64,000 nt of DNA from the NCBI GenBank assembly GCA_905215525.1, contig CAJMQJ010000001.1, positions 1-64,000 on the forward strand, written 5' to 3'. Source of the stretch: an uncultured bacterium (lineage in GTDB: Bacteria > Actinomycetota > Coriobacteriia > Coriobacteriales > Coriobacteriaceae). The notes under the pieces are model-generated. The model saw nothing but the letters and a program-made list of their open reading frames with translations, was not told the DNA's origin and made no database searches. This document shows positions 51,461 through 60,786 of the stretch, piece after piece (position 1 is the stretch's first letter; every line of letters starts with the position of its first letter). The position numbers and the translations under genes are program-made.

Positions 51461-54400
51461 ATGGACGCACACCGCTCACGGTCGCTGGGTATGGCGGCCC
51501 TGATCTTCATTTTGATTAGCCTCACCGCCGCAGTTTTTCACGGCGCAGCCCCAGTGCGCGCCGAGGATGCGACGACGCCGACGCCGATTGTGATTGATGA
51601 GAAGACGGCGGACGTTACGGTTGAGCTGTTTACCGATGAGGGTCGTAAAACGCCTTTGAGTAATACCGCCGTGCTTTCGACCGACACGCTCTACGGTTCG
51701 TTTATCGCGAAGTTTAAGCCGAGCCATACCCCGAGCTTGGCGCAAAATGTTGCGGAGTACTCTCTTCCGAGCAATGTTACATTGAATGTTGAAGGCGGGG
51801 TGCTCTATGACGATCAGAAAAAAGAGGCTGGCACCTGGAAGTGCGAGAATAATAAGCTAATTTTCACTTTCAACCAAAACTGGATTAATACGAATCCGTC
51901 CGATGTTCATGTCGGTGTTAATTTTTCATTCAAGCTAGCAAATGAGAACGTTGGCTCCGGCAATACAACAAAAGTTGAGTTTCCCGGAACGACCGGAATC
52001 GACATTGCGACCAGGGACGGCGCTGTGACGGGAGAGAAGAAGGGACAGTTCGTCCCTCAAAACGGCGGCGAGGGAAAAGTAACATGGACCCTCAATCTCG
52101 AGGTCGAGTCCTATGCTCAAAATGTCCAACTCACTGATGTGCTTGGTGAGAATTTTTCGTTTGTGCCTGGGTCGTTTAAGTTGAACGGCGAGACGCTCAA
52201 GCAGCAGCCGAGCATTGAGGGGCAGACCGCGACTTTGAGCCTGGGTAACTTGTCCAAGGGGACCAATACGGTTACCTATGATTCGGTGATGAATCCGAAT
52301 GTTTCTGTGGACAACTATGTTTGGATTAATGAGCTCAGCGGTTCAAAAAACAAAGCCGACTGGACATGGGGCCAAAACAAAAAGGAATCAAGCGGTTGCG
52401 AAGGCGTGGTAGCAAATCGGTTTCGCTATGACATGATCCAGAAGAGCGATGGCACCGGAACGCCGTCCGATATCAAATGGATTGTTACGCTCAACAACGG
52501 TGATGTCAAAACCGACATGAATGGCTATACATTCACCGACACGCTGGATGACAAACAGACTTATACGGGTGAATACGTTGTTTATAAGGGGCTTTACGGC
52601 GAGAATAAGATTGCCGACGGCAATCTCGATGGCTCTACCGGCACGACGTTTAGCTATACGTTTTCAAATTTGTCTAACGAAGATAAGTATCAGCCCTATC
52701 GCATTGTCTATCACACCAAGATGAACAATCTAGACTCGTATGAGTCCGTTAAAAATACGGCGAGGATTGAGCATGAGGGAACGACGTCGCCATTAGGAGC
52801 GAGCACAGCAACGTTTTGGCGCGGTGTTGCCGACCAGGTGACGATCAATAAAAAGCTTGATTCAAAAGATGATAAAGGCCGGGCGACGTGGACCACCCAT
52901 GTGAAGCTTCCCGGAACGGACGATATTTCTAAGATTGAGATCCTAGACACATTTCAAAGTACATACAAACAGAACCTTAAGGTTGAGTCGCTTACCGTAA
53001 AGATTGGTGGGTTTACGCTTACTGAGGGGACCAGCGAAAGAGGGGACTATTATTTCTTTAATGGGTTAACGACTGAGACCAAAATTAACTTTAATATTCG
53101 GTTGCGCAACACTGAGAGGGTGAGAAGCGCATTGGTAGCCAGCGGGTACCAGATTGATGTTACCTATACGACCGTGACCGACAACCTCGATGGTCAGTAC
53201 TGGAATTTGGCAGCCGTTAATTTTCCGTTTGCAGGGCAGCCCATTAATAAGAAATCGAATGATCCATATTACATCGTTAATAACTCCGAGACGCCTGATG
53301 TGGACAAATCGTCGGATGGATATACGTGGGATGGCAAATTTGATTGGTCGCAGGTCGAGCCCGGTTCAACTGAAAAGGGCGCCTGGATTGCGACGTGGAC
53401 GGTTTATGCCAACCGCTATAAGACTCCTGCTGGTCAACACTATGGTGCTGGAAAGCTTGGCGGTCAGCCCATAACGATTAAGGATACCTTGCCGGCGGAC
53501 GGAACTATGAGTTTTGTTCCCGGATCGGCCACATATACGCTTTATGCGAATCCCTATGACGAGCGTAGAGAAGCCGAACGTGAAGTGGCGAATCGGAGTG
53601 TTGAAGGGAGCGTTTCGGGTAATGAAGTTACTTTCTCCATCCCCACGACGGCACTCGGTGAATATGCCGGCTATGTCAAGCTTACGTTTCAAACGGCAAT
53701 AAAGCGCAGAGCGCTCAACACTTCCACGAACTCGGCCACGCTCGAAAACTCGGCTAGTGCCGAGTCGGGTGATAAAGAGTTCAAAACCGGTATCTCCGGT
53801 AGCAGCACCGTCACCATTGAGAACAACGTGCTACAAAAGACCGGAGATCAGGTCGCTGGCAGCAACCGTATCAAATACACCATCTGGGTTAACGAATCGG
53901 CAGTTAACCTTAAGAGCGACAGCGACTTCCTTGAGCTTGTCGATGTCATGGATGCCAAGTGCACGCTGGTGACGGATTCGGTCAAGGTGTACCAATTCGA
54001 TGGGGCAGTCTGGAAGTTGCTTGGCTCTGATAAATGCCCCGTTTCCGCTAGGACCATTGAAGATGAAAACGGCGCGGCATGTACAAAGATGACGCTCCGC
54101 GTGCCCGATGAGGAGTATCTCAAAGTTGAGTATGAAGTGATTCCTGCAGGTAACGAGAGGGAAAAGGTTTCTCTGAGCAATAAAGCGTCGCTTACGGGTG
54201 TCTACGACGGTGATACGGTCCATTCAAAAGACTGGGTTATTCAAAAGGTGTCCGGTTCGGCTGGCGGTAGCGGTTACGGCGTAACGGTTACCAAGGTCGA
54301 CGAGAGCGATGTCACAAAAAAGCTGCCCGGTGCTGAGTTCACGCTCTACGAGGTTGATATGGACAAGGCATTAGAGTTCGGCCTCGATTCTGCGAAAACG

Positions 54401-55171
54401 CGGATTCGGAGTGATGAAACAGACGAAAAGGGCACGGTAACGTTCGGCACTCCTACGCAAAAGATGGAAGCCTACAAGTTGTATTGCCTTGAGGAGACCA
54501 AGGCGCCCGGCGGATACAATATTGCCTCTAAACCGGTGTGGATTCTGCTCAAAGGCAACAATGAGGACAACTATCAGAAGGCCCTTACTAAGGCAGAAGA
54601 GCTGAGGACAAAGGGTGTCGACATTGACACCCCAACGGTGAGTACCGACATCACGGTCTATGATGCGCCCTATAGCGGTCAAGCTACGGTTTCTGCCACC
54701 AAGATGCTCGAAGGCTCGACCTTGCAAGAAAGCCAGTTCGGGTTTGTGCTCAAGGACAAGAACACCGGTAAGGTTCTCCAGACCACCAAGAACGGTGCGG
54801 ATGGTGATATTAACTTTGTCTTGGATTACACCAAGACGGGGACCTATGAGTACACCATCTCCGAGGTCATTCCCGAGGGCGCCGAGAAGAATGTCAAGGA
54901 CCACATTGCCTACGACACAGCCGTGCACGAGGTCACAGTTACGGTGACCGATGGCGTGGGGAAGCTCGATACCACTGTTACTTACGACAAGGGCTCCTCA
55001 GTTTCGCCGACTTTTACCAACAAGTATTCGACCACGCTTCCCGAGGCAGGCGGTGCTGGTTTGACTATGACGTATCTGGCTGGTGCATCGCTGCTGTGTT
55101 TTGCTGCTACATGGATGCATGCTCGTCGCCATCGCGATCGGGATCGAGGTGGTAGTCGTGAGTCGGCTTAA
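51461..55171 (+). CDS. pilus-associated surface protein with isopeptide-type domains and LPEAG signal
   Basis: This 1236-residue protein has a signal peptide (about 1-34), a long series of beta-sandwich domains of fibrinogen/collagen-binding type (about 45-900; GEGKVTWTLNLEVESYAQNV, SFVPGSFKLNGETL and similar repeats), a Cna-B domain (about 940-1040; VTVTKVDESDVTKKLPGAEF, E-box YCLEETKAPGGY) and a Spy0128/FctA-type pilin domain (about 1065-1185; SATKMLEGSTLQESQFGF, YEYTISEVIPE). The sorting signal is LPEAG (about 1193), a hydrophobic helix and an Arg-rich tail. Placed first in the locus and largest, it may be the tip or an adhesive subunit. AAGGGACAACT precedes the ATG. Confidence 0.88.
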   Translation: MDAHRSRSLGMAALIFILISLTAAVFHGAAPVRAEDATTPTPIVIDEKTADVTVELFTDEGRKTPLSNTAVLSTDTLYGSFIAKFKPSHTPSLAQNVAEYSLPSNVTLNVEGGVLYDDQKKEAGTWKCENNKLIFTFNQNWINTNPSDVHVGVNFSFKLANENVGSGNTTKVEFPGTTGIDIATRDGAVTGEKKGQFVPQNGGEGKVTWTLNLEVESYAQNVQLTDVLGENFSFVPGSFKLNGETLKQQPSIEGQTATLSLGNLSKGTNTVTYDSVMNPNVSVDNYVWINELSGSKNKADWTWGQNKKESSGCEGVVANRFRYDMIQKSDGTGTPSDIKWIVTLNNGDVKTDMNGYTFTDTLDDKQTYTGEYVVYKGLYGENKIADGNLDGSTGTTFSYTFSNLSNEDKYQPYRIVYHTKMNNLDSYESVKNTARIEHEGTTSPLGASTATFWRGVADQVTINKKLDSKDDKGRATWTTHVKLPGTDDISKIEILDTFQSTYKQNLKVESLTVKIGGFTLTEGTSERGDYYFFNGLTTETKINFNIRLRNTERVRSALVASGYQIDVTYTTVTDNLDGQYWNLAAVNFPFAGQPINKKSNDPYYIVNNSETPDVDKSSDGYTWDGKFDWSQVEPGSTEKGAWIATWTVYANRYKTPAGQHYGAGKLGGQPITIKDTLPADGTMSFVPGSATYTLYANPYDERREAEREVANRSVEGSVSGNEVTFSIPTTALGEYAGYVKLTFQTAIKRRALNTSTNSATLENSASAESGDKEFKTGISGSSTVTIENNVLQKTGDQVAGSNRIKYTIWVNESAVNLKSDSDFLELVDVMDAKCTLVTDSVKVYQFDGAVWKLLGSDKCPVSARTIEDENGAACTKMTLRVPDEEYLKVEYEVIPAGNEREKVSLSNKASLTGVYDGDTVHSKDWVIQKVSGSAGGSGYGVTVTKVDESDVTKKLPGAEFTLYEVDMDKALEFGLDSAKTRIRSDETDEKGTVTFGTPTQKMEAYKLYCLEETKAPGGYNIASKPVWILLKGNNEDNYQKALTKAEELRTKGVDIDTPTVSTDITVYDAPYSGQATVSATKMLEGSTLQESQFGFVLKDKNTGKVLQTTKNGADGDINFVLDYTKTGTYEYTISEVIPEGAEKNVKDHIAYDTAVHEVTVTVTDGVGKLDTTVTYDKGSSVSPTFTNKYSTTLPEAGGAGLTMTYLAGASLLCFAATWMHARRHRDRDRGGSRESA

Positions 55172-56801
55172 CCGCCGCTTGTTGGCTGCCGCGACGATAA
55201 TCATGGTCGCTATTCTGTCTTTCGCGATTGCCCCTAGGGCGGCCCGTGCTGCCGACACCGGAGCCATTACGGTAGGCGGTACGGTTGCGACGCGGTATGA
55301 CGCGTACCAGCTCTTTTCGGCGACCGTTGTCGACGACGCCGATACTGACCAAAAAATTGCAACTGACGTAACGTGGGCGAATGATGCCGTTCGCCAGGCC
55401 GTTCTTCCGGTGCTTCATGATGCGGGGCTTGATAGCTCGGCATCGACGGCGCAAGCGGCAGCCGAATGGATGAATGCCGACGGACACATGACGACTGCGC
55501 TGACGGCAAAACTTGCCCGCGCAATTGTCGAAGCAGGCGCCGCCTCCGTGGGCCTAAACGCGGGCACGGCGGCCGAGCTGCCCAGCGGCTACTGGCTCAT
55601 CGTCGCCGCCGACGACGCCATCGCCCAGGGCGAGGCCGGCACCGCGCCGATCATGGCCTTGGTGGGCGGCAGCGCCGTCACCGTCAAGCCCAAGGCGGCG
55701 ACCCCCAAGGTGGCCAAGCACGTGCTGGAGGACGGCACCGCCGCCTGGCAGAAGGCCGCCGACGCCACGGTCGCAGACGACCTGTACTGGCGCCTCTCGG
55801 CCACGGTCCCGGCGGGTCTTACCGCCTACGACACCTATACGGTGCAGTTCGTCGACACCATGAGCGCGGGGCTCGACCCCTCCAAGGTGGCCGCGAGCAT
55901 GCGCGTGTACGTGGCGGCGGGCGCGGACGGCGGCTTCGACGCCGTCGCATGTGAGGGCGTCGAAGCCAACTCGACGCCGGCTAAAGGGTGGACAGACATT
56001 ACTTCACGGTGCAAGGTCTCGGTCGAGGGCAATGCCTTCACCGTGCGCACCGGCGACCTGGTCGCCGCGCTCGGCGGGGCCGACGCCTTCACCGCGGGCG
56101 CCCGCGTGGTTGCTGTCTACAATGCGCCGTTGGGGGCCAACTGCAATAGGGGCGCTACCAAGGGCAACCCCAACGAGGTCTACCTGCGCTACCCGCGCTC
56201 TCCCCTTGCCGACCAGTCCGGCGATGCCGGCTTCACCCGCACGCCGAGCGACGATGCGTGCGCCTACACCTGGGGGCTCAGTCTGATCAAGCGCTCAAGC
56301 TCGGACGATAAGCCGCTCGCGGGCGCCAAGCTGCGCATCATCGATGACCGCGGGCGCATTCTGACGACCGACGTCTCGTGGTCGACGGATGCCGACGCGT
56401 GCGTCACCACGGGCGCCGACGGCCACGTGGAATTGAGCGGTGTGGACGCGGGTGTCTATACCGTCGAGGAGGTCGCGGCTCCCAAGGGCTACACCGCCTT
56501 TGAGGGCAAGCGTACGGTGACGGTTACGGCCGAGGGCCTGGACGTTAAACAGGTGGCGGCCGCGAAGCCCAAGGTGACCGTATCGGTCGAAAGCCCCCTG
56601 CGGGTTGATACCGCCGATGCCGGGACGGGTTCGATTGAGCTGTCGGTGCTCAATACCCCAAGTAAAGAAGCAAGTCGAGGCTTTATGCCCTCGACGGGAG
56701 ATAGAACGTTGGTGCTGGTGGCGGTTTTGGCTGCCATCGGAGTGGCGGCTATTGTTGTCGCGCTCGTCATCAAGCGGGGAGGAGGTCGCCGTGAAAAATA
56801 A
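55158..56801 (+). CDS. pilin subunit with MPSTG sorting signal
   Basis: The GTG at 55158, after GAGGTGG, gives a 547-residue protein with a signal peptide (about 1-33), a D1-like domain ending near SGYWLIVAADDAI, a fimbrial D2-type isopeptide domain (about 170-370; DDLYWRLSATVPAGLTAYDT), and a Cna-B domain (about 385-480) with E-box YTVEEVAAPKGY. VKPKAATPKVAKHV (about 170) contains Lys in the place of a pilin motif. The sorting signal is MPSTG (about 510), a variant of LPxTG. It overlaps the upstream gene by 14 bp, so the two are coupled. The middle is unusually GC-rich compared with the preceding gene, which suggests mixed origin. Confidence 0.87.
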   Translation: MSRLNRRLLAAATIIMVAILSFAIAPRAARAADTGAITVGGTVATRYDAYQLFSATVVDDADTDQKIATDVTWANDAVRQAVLPVLHDAGLDSSASTAQAAAEWMNADGHMTTALTAKLARAIVEAGAASVGLNAGTAAELPSGYWLIVAADDAIAQGEAGTAPIMALVGGSAVTVKPKAATPKVAKHVLEDGTAAWQKAADATVADDLYWRLSATVPAGLTAYDTYTVQFVDTMSAGLDPSKVAASMRVYVAAGADGGFDAVACEGVEANSTPAKGWTDITSRCKVSVEGNAFTVRTGDLVAALGGADAFTAGARVVAVYNAPLGANCNRGATKGNPNEVYLRYPRSPLADQSGDAGFTRTPSDDACAYTWGLSLIKRSSSDDKPLAGAKLRIIDDRGRILTTDVSWSTDADACVTTGADGHVELSGVDAGVYTVEEVAAPKGYTAFEGKRTVTVTAEGLDVKQVAAAKPKVTVSVESPLRVDTADAGTGSIELSVLNTPSKEASRGFMPSTGDRTLVLVAVLAAIGVAAIVVALVIKRGGGRREK

Positions 56802-56805
56802 TTGT

Positions 56806-56814
56806 CCCCCCCCC
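56806..56814. repeat. C9 homopolymer between pilin genes
   Basis: Nine consecutive C lie 5 bp after the stop codon of the second pilin gene. Such tracts are prone to slippage. Here it is outside both reading frames, so an effect, if any, would be on transcription or RNA structure of the major pilin leader. Confidence 0.8.
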
Positions 56815-56924
56815 TTGCTCAATGGCGTACTGCCTCCGTAGCGAGCGACGCGCAGGTCTACCGACTTGATGATCATTGGTTTTGAAAAAGTTACTAGAGA
56901 ACCCTCCAAGAAAGAGGACTAAAC

Positions 56925-58646
56925 ATGAAGACAACCAAGAACATCGCCCGCCTGGCAGTAACCGCCGGACTTACCGCAGTGTTGAGCTTCGGCGGAGTTA
57001 TGGCACCGGTGACCATGGCGTTTGCGGCTGAGGGCGCGACGACTGCGAACGGCTCGGTGACTATCGAGAACGTTGAGGGTAACACTACCGAGTTCAAGGG
57101 TTATCAGATTTTCAGGGCCGATGTTGCCACCAATGGAACCGTCAGCAACATTACGTGGGCAAACATTAATGTGCAGAATGCTGTCGAGAGCTTTATCCAG
57201 GTGGAGGACGAGTCCTATGCGGGAAGGACCGCCCAAGACGCCGCGGACTGGATCACGAAAAAGGTAGAGGGAGCCGGTAAGACAACCCGCGTTGAGTTCG
57301 GTTCCATTCCATACAAGATTGCCGACAGAGTGGACGGTCTTACCGAAAGCGTGACGACGACCGGCAAAACCGTTTCCGGTCTTGAACATGGTTACTGGCC
57401 CTTCGTAACCGATCCCGGCACCATCGAGACTGGTGACGCGGGTACGTCCCCCATCTTCACTGTCGTGGGAAGCGCGCCTGTTAAAATTACCGAGAAAACG
57501 GGCATCCCCACTGTCGAGAAGAAGATCGTGAGCGATGCCGACGGTATGGAGCACGACGCTGCTGACTCTCAGATCGGCCAGGACGTGACGTACAACCTCT
57601 ACGGCACCGTCGCCGAGAACTTCGATAAGTACGATACGTATTTCTATCAGTTCTCCGACCAGATCTCCAAGGGCCTGACGCTGCAGTCGGGCGCTGAGGT
57701 CTATCTATACGATAGCGTGAGCGATGCAAAAGGCGATCTGACCCACAAGACCGGTCGGAAAATTACGAACAACTTTAAACAGAGTGCTGAAACAGTCGAT
57801 AGTTCGACTGGTGCTAAGACGACAAAGTGGACCTGTGAAAACCTGAAGGACGTCAGCGGAATCACTAAACAATCCTGTGTCGTCGTCTCCTATAAGGCGC
57901 GGATTAACACGGACGCTATTGTTGCCGGCACTGAAAGTAACGTTGCCGGCACTGAGGGTAACGACAACACCGTGATACTTAACTACTCCAACAATCCCAT
58001 GAACAAGGATGGCAAGGGCCAGACTCCGCCTGACAAGGTCAAGGACTACACCTACGGCCTCAAAATCAACAAGGTCGACCTGGGCACCGAGGCGGCCCTC
58101 GACGGTGCCGAGTTCACCATCCAGGCCACCGGAGCGGACGATGGTGCATCCACGAATTTGTACGTCCAGCAGGATGGCTCCCTTGGCAAAAACCCCTGGA
58201 AATTCAAGACCGCCAATGGCGGCATCATCAAAGTCGTCGGTCTCGACGCCGGTGTCTATACCGTCACGGAAACTTCTGCTCCCGACGGCTATACCACGGT
58301 CGAGCCTTTCACCTTCGAGATCAAGCCGACCATGAAGCCCGATGATCCGGGTGCCGGTCTTACTCTGCTCGGAAGCACGCTTGATCCTAAGAACCAGAAC
58401 GACAAGATTATCGCCGGCCTCACCGACGGAAATTCTGGCGACAACAAGCTGACGGCGAAGTCTGACTCGGAGAAGGACTCCGACGGCACCTTTAACATTA
58501 CCGTCGGCAATACCAAACAGATTAACCTCCCGCTGACCGGTCTTAATGGCGTGACCTTTACTTGGATCGCTGGCGGCGCGGTGCTGTGCATTGGCGTGGC
58601 GCATCTCATCCGTAGCCGTAAGCGCGACGACGGCTCTGAGGAGTAG
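56925..58646 (+). CDS. major pilin (SpaA/FimA-like) with LPLTG sorting signal
   Basis: This 573-residue protein has a signal peptide (about 1-35), an N-terminal pilin domain (35-190; SGLEHGYWPFVTDPGTIETG), a Lys-containing segment fitting a pilin motif (TGIPTVEKKIV, about 195), a D2 isopeptide-forming domain (about 200-360; DVTYNLYGTVAENFDKYDTY), and a Cna-B domain (about 370-470; KINKVDLGTEAALDGAEF, E-box YTVTETSAPDGYTTVEPF). LPLTG (about 535), a hydrophobic helix and RSRKRDD complete the anchor. GAAAGAGG lies upstream of the ATG. It has the classic build of a polymerised shaft subunit, but no pilus-type sortase gene follows; a terminator and an IS do. Confidence 0.92.
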   Translation: MKTTKNIARLAVTAGLTAVLSFGGVMAPVTMAFAAEGATTANGSVTIENVEGNTTEFKGYQIFRADVATNGTVSNITWANINVQNAVESFIQVEDESYAGRTAQDAADWITKKVEGAGKTTRVEFGSIPYKIADRVDGLTESVTTTGKTVSGLEHGYWPFVTDPGTIETGDAGTSPIFTVVGSAPVKITEKTGIPTVEKKIVSDADGMEHDAADSQIGQDVTYNLYGTVAENFDKYDTYFYQFSDQISKGLTLQSGAEVYLYDSVSDAKGDLTHKTGRKITNNFKQSAETVDSSTGAKTTKWTCENLKDVSGITKQSCVVVSYKARINTDAIVAGTESNVAGTEGNDNTVILNYSNNPMNKDGKGQTPPDKVKDYTYGLKINKVDLGTEAALDGAEFTIQATGADDGASTNLYVQQDGSLGKNPWKFKTANGGIIKVVGLDAGVYTVTETSAPDGYTTVEPFTFEIKPTMKPDDPGAGLTLLGSTLDPKNQNDKIIAGLTDGNSGDNKLTAKSDSEKDSDGTFNITVGNTKQINLPLTGLNGVTFTWIAGGAVLCIGVAHLIRSRKRDDGSEE

Positions 58647-58678
58647 CTGTTCGCCTCGGCTATCAACACGAGACATGA

Positions 58679-58722
58679 AAAAGCGGGGCACCCGGTCGAT
58701 GCGATCGGGTGCCCCGCTTCGT
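58679..58722. terminator. terminator of the pilus locus
   Basis: A 14-bp perfect GC-rich stem (AAGCGGGGCACCCG) with an 11-nt loop lies 30 bp after the last pilin stop. The T-run is better on the minus side, but GC strength should stop plus transcripts too. Confidence 0.75.
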
Positions 58723-58759
58723 TAAAGGCTTTAGCCTGTGCGGGGCGCGCAGCGCGCCG

Positions 58760-59490
58760 CATCAGAAACCACCCGCTATGCGGGTGGGGCCAAACGGCTT
58801 TACAAAGCCGCCCCCTCGCCGGACACTTGCGATTGTTCAGGCCGCAAGGAATCCGAGTCGAGAGGGCGGTGGTGGCGTATGGCCCAGAAGGCCTACAGCC
58901 TGTCGCACACGAAGTGGATGTGCAAGTACCACGTCGTGTTCACGCCGAAGTATAGGCGCAAAGTCATCTACAACCAAATAAGGTCCGACCTTGGGGAGAT
59001 CTTCAGGAAGCTCTGCCAGTACAAGGGGATAGAGATCATCGAGGGGCACCTGATGCCCGACCACGTCCACATGCTGCTGGCGATACCGCCGAAGTACAGC
59101 GTGTCGAGCGTGATGGGCTACCTGAAGGGGAAGAGCTCGCTGATGGTATTCGACAGGCACGCGAACATGAAGTACAAGTTCGGCAACAGGAAGTTCTGGG
59201 CCGAGGGCTACTACGTGTCCACCGTCGGCCTGAACGAGGCGCCGATCGCGAAGTACATCCGGGAGCAGGAGAGGGCCGACATCGCGCTCGACCGGCTGAG
59301 CGTCAAGGAGTACGAGGACCCCTTCGATAGGGGGCCGGGGCGCAAATAGCGCCGGTTTGACCGGCCCGTCACGGGTCAATCTGCAGTGCGGCCCGAACCC
59401 CGTGAGGGCCGGCGCCTTTAGACGCGTGCCGGAAATCCAAGGGTTATACCCTAAGAGCAAACCACCCCTTTTAGGGGTGGTTTTGATTTG
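58760..59490 (+). mobile_element. IS200/IS605-type insertion sequence (tnpA only)
   Basis: The element is delimited by two related subterminal hairpins rather than inverted repeats: CCACCCGCTATGCGGGTGG at 58770-58788 and CCACCCCTTTTAGGGGTGG near 59462-59480, as expected for HUH-transposase elements. It encodes only TnpA; no tnpB-type gene is present. Exact ends cannot be fixed without an empty site. It lies directly downstream of the pilus terminator. Confidence 0.75.
58879..59349 (+). CDS. tnpA: IS200/IS605-family transposase TnpA
   Basis: This 156-residue Y1 HUH transposase moves single-stranded DNA. The HUH motif is in LMPDHVHMLLAIPP, the catalytic Tyr in AKYIREQERAD, and CKYHVVFTPKYRRKVIY is the typical start of the fold. 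The ATG at 58879 has GGTGGTGGC upstream; upstream in-frame sequence belongs to the IS left end. The gene appears intact. Confidence 0.95.
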   Translation: MAQKAYSLSHTKWMCKYHVVFTPKYRRKVIYNQIRSDLGEIFRKLCQYKGIEIIEGHLMPDHVHMLLAIPPKYSVSSVMGYLKGKSSLMVFDRHANMKYKFGNRKFWAEGYYVSTVGLNEAPIAKYIREQERADIALDRLSVKEYEDPFDRGPGRK

Positions 59491-59534
59491 TGTACCACCA
59501 CAAAGGTGCCTGCCCCCTTTGTGGCGGTTGGCGG

Positions 59535-60680
59535 CTAAGCGGTGGGGAGTTCTGGCGTGTTAGCCGGCTGCTGCGGCTTGAGGCGGGCGTTTCGCCAGAT
59601 GATCTGGATAACGTAGCCGAGCATAAAGACAAAGGCCACGCCGCTGATGAAGTCACCTACGAGGGGAAGCCCCGTGAGGGCGCCTGCGATTATGCCGCCC
59701 ACGGCTGCCATGGCGTAGCGGTTCTGGTTGTGTCTGACCATGCGGGCGATTGCGCACCCCGCAAAGGCACTCGACACCAACACGATGCCGATAACGCCGC
59801 ACAAGAGGGCTCCGGCAAGCGACAGGCCAGCGATAGAGATAATCAGCAGTAGGACGGCGGGGACGACAGCAATCGTGCCCAGAAGACCGCTCACCCACAG
59901 GGGCATGGGGCACTGGTGGAGCATACCGGCGGCGCTGGCAGTCGCACGCGGAAAGACGAGCTCGAGCAGCAGAGCGATGAAGCAGGTCGAGAGTGCTGCG
60001 GCGACGATACCGCTGATGACATCGTTAACGGTGGAAGTATCTTCGTTCTCGGTGCGGTCGATCTTGAGGGCACCGACCTCGGCTCCCGCGGCACGCTCGG
60101 GGTCCTCGGAGACGTGCGCGTTCACCGTGCCGGTGATGCGGGCGTTCTTGCCCAAGATGAGCTTGTCGGCCCAAACCTCAACATCGCCCTCGACGGTGCC
60201 ATCGATGGTCACCGTATCGCCCGCAAGCGCTGCCGACTTGGTAGAGCCGCGCAGGGCAACCGTCTCGCCTATCGCGTAGAAACAGTTGGCGGTGCTGTCG
60301 GCGTTGAGAACAACGTGCTGGCCAGCGACGGTCACGCTGCCATCAACCGTGGTCTTGGCAATGTCGATGGTGCGTGCCGCCAGACGGACGGCGCCGCCCA
60401 CTGTGCAGTCGCGAATTGAGAGGGTATCGCCCGCAGCGATGATATCGTGGTCGATGGACGCATCATCCAAGTTGAGGGCCTGACCGGCCCAGTACAGGTC
60501 ACCCTCGACGCCGGACGGATTGGCGTCATTGTCGGTCGCAAGGACATTGCCTGCGGTGTCCGTGCCGGCGAACGACGCCGTGGGAAGCACGGTGATCGCC
60601 AGCGCGATGAGCGCGAATAGGATGGTGATGCGGCCCCACGCTTTACGGCGCTGGGTCGACGGGAATTGATTGCGGGACAT
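59535..60680 (-). CDS. exported bactofilin-like (polymer-forming) protein with C-terminal membrane helices
   Basis: This 381-residue protein has a signal peptide or N-terminal helix (about 15-38), a right-handed beta-helix region of the bactofilin type (about 45-195; repeats such as DDASIDHDIIAAGDTLSIRD and TVDGSVTVAGQHVVLNADS) and about five membrane helices (about 210-365). Such proteins may form an extracytoplasmic scaffold anchored in the membrane; the role here is unknown. The ATG at 60680 has GAAGGA about 6 bases away, which favours it over an earlier start. Confidence 0.85.
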   Translation of the reverse strand: MSRNQFPSTQRRKAWGRITILFALIALAITVLPTASFAGTDTAGNVLATDNDANPSGVEGDLYWAGQALNLDDASIDHDIIAAGDTLSIRDCTVGGAVRLAARTIDIAKTTVDGSVTVAGQHVVLNADSTANCFYAIGETVALRGSTKSAALAGDTVTIDGTVEGDVEVWADKLILGKNARITGTVNAHVSEDPERAAGAEVGALKIDRTENEDTSTVNDVISGIVAAALSTCFIALLLELVFPRATASAAGMLHQCPMPLWVSGLLGTIAVVPAVLLLIISIAGLSLAGALLCGVIGIVLVSSAFAGCAIARMVRHNQNRYAMAAVGGIIAGALTGLPLVGDFISGVAFVFMLGYVIQIIWRNARLKPQQPANTPELPTA

Positions 60681-60786
60681 AGTGAATCCTTCGTCAGATG
60701 CTCGATATGCACCTAACAGGGTACCCAACGCGTGGGCGCCCTAAAAGAACTTCTCGGTTGCATTTCGAAGGATGAGCCCGCGCCAC

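Noticed and set aside
58646..58760. Remnant of a pilus sortase
   Set aside because: Only a terminator and the IS left end are visible; no TLxTC-type motif in any frame.
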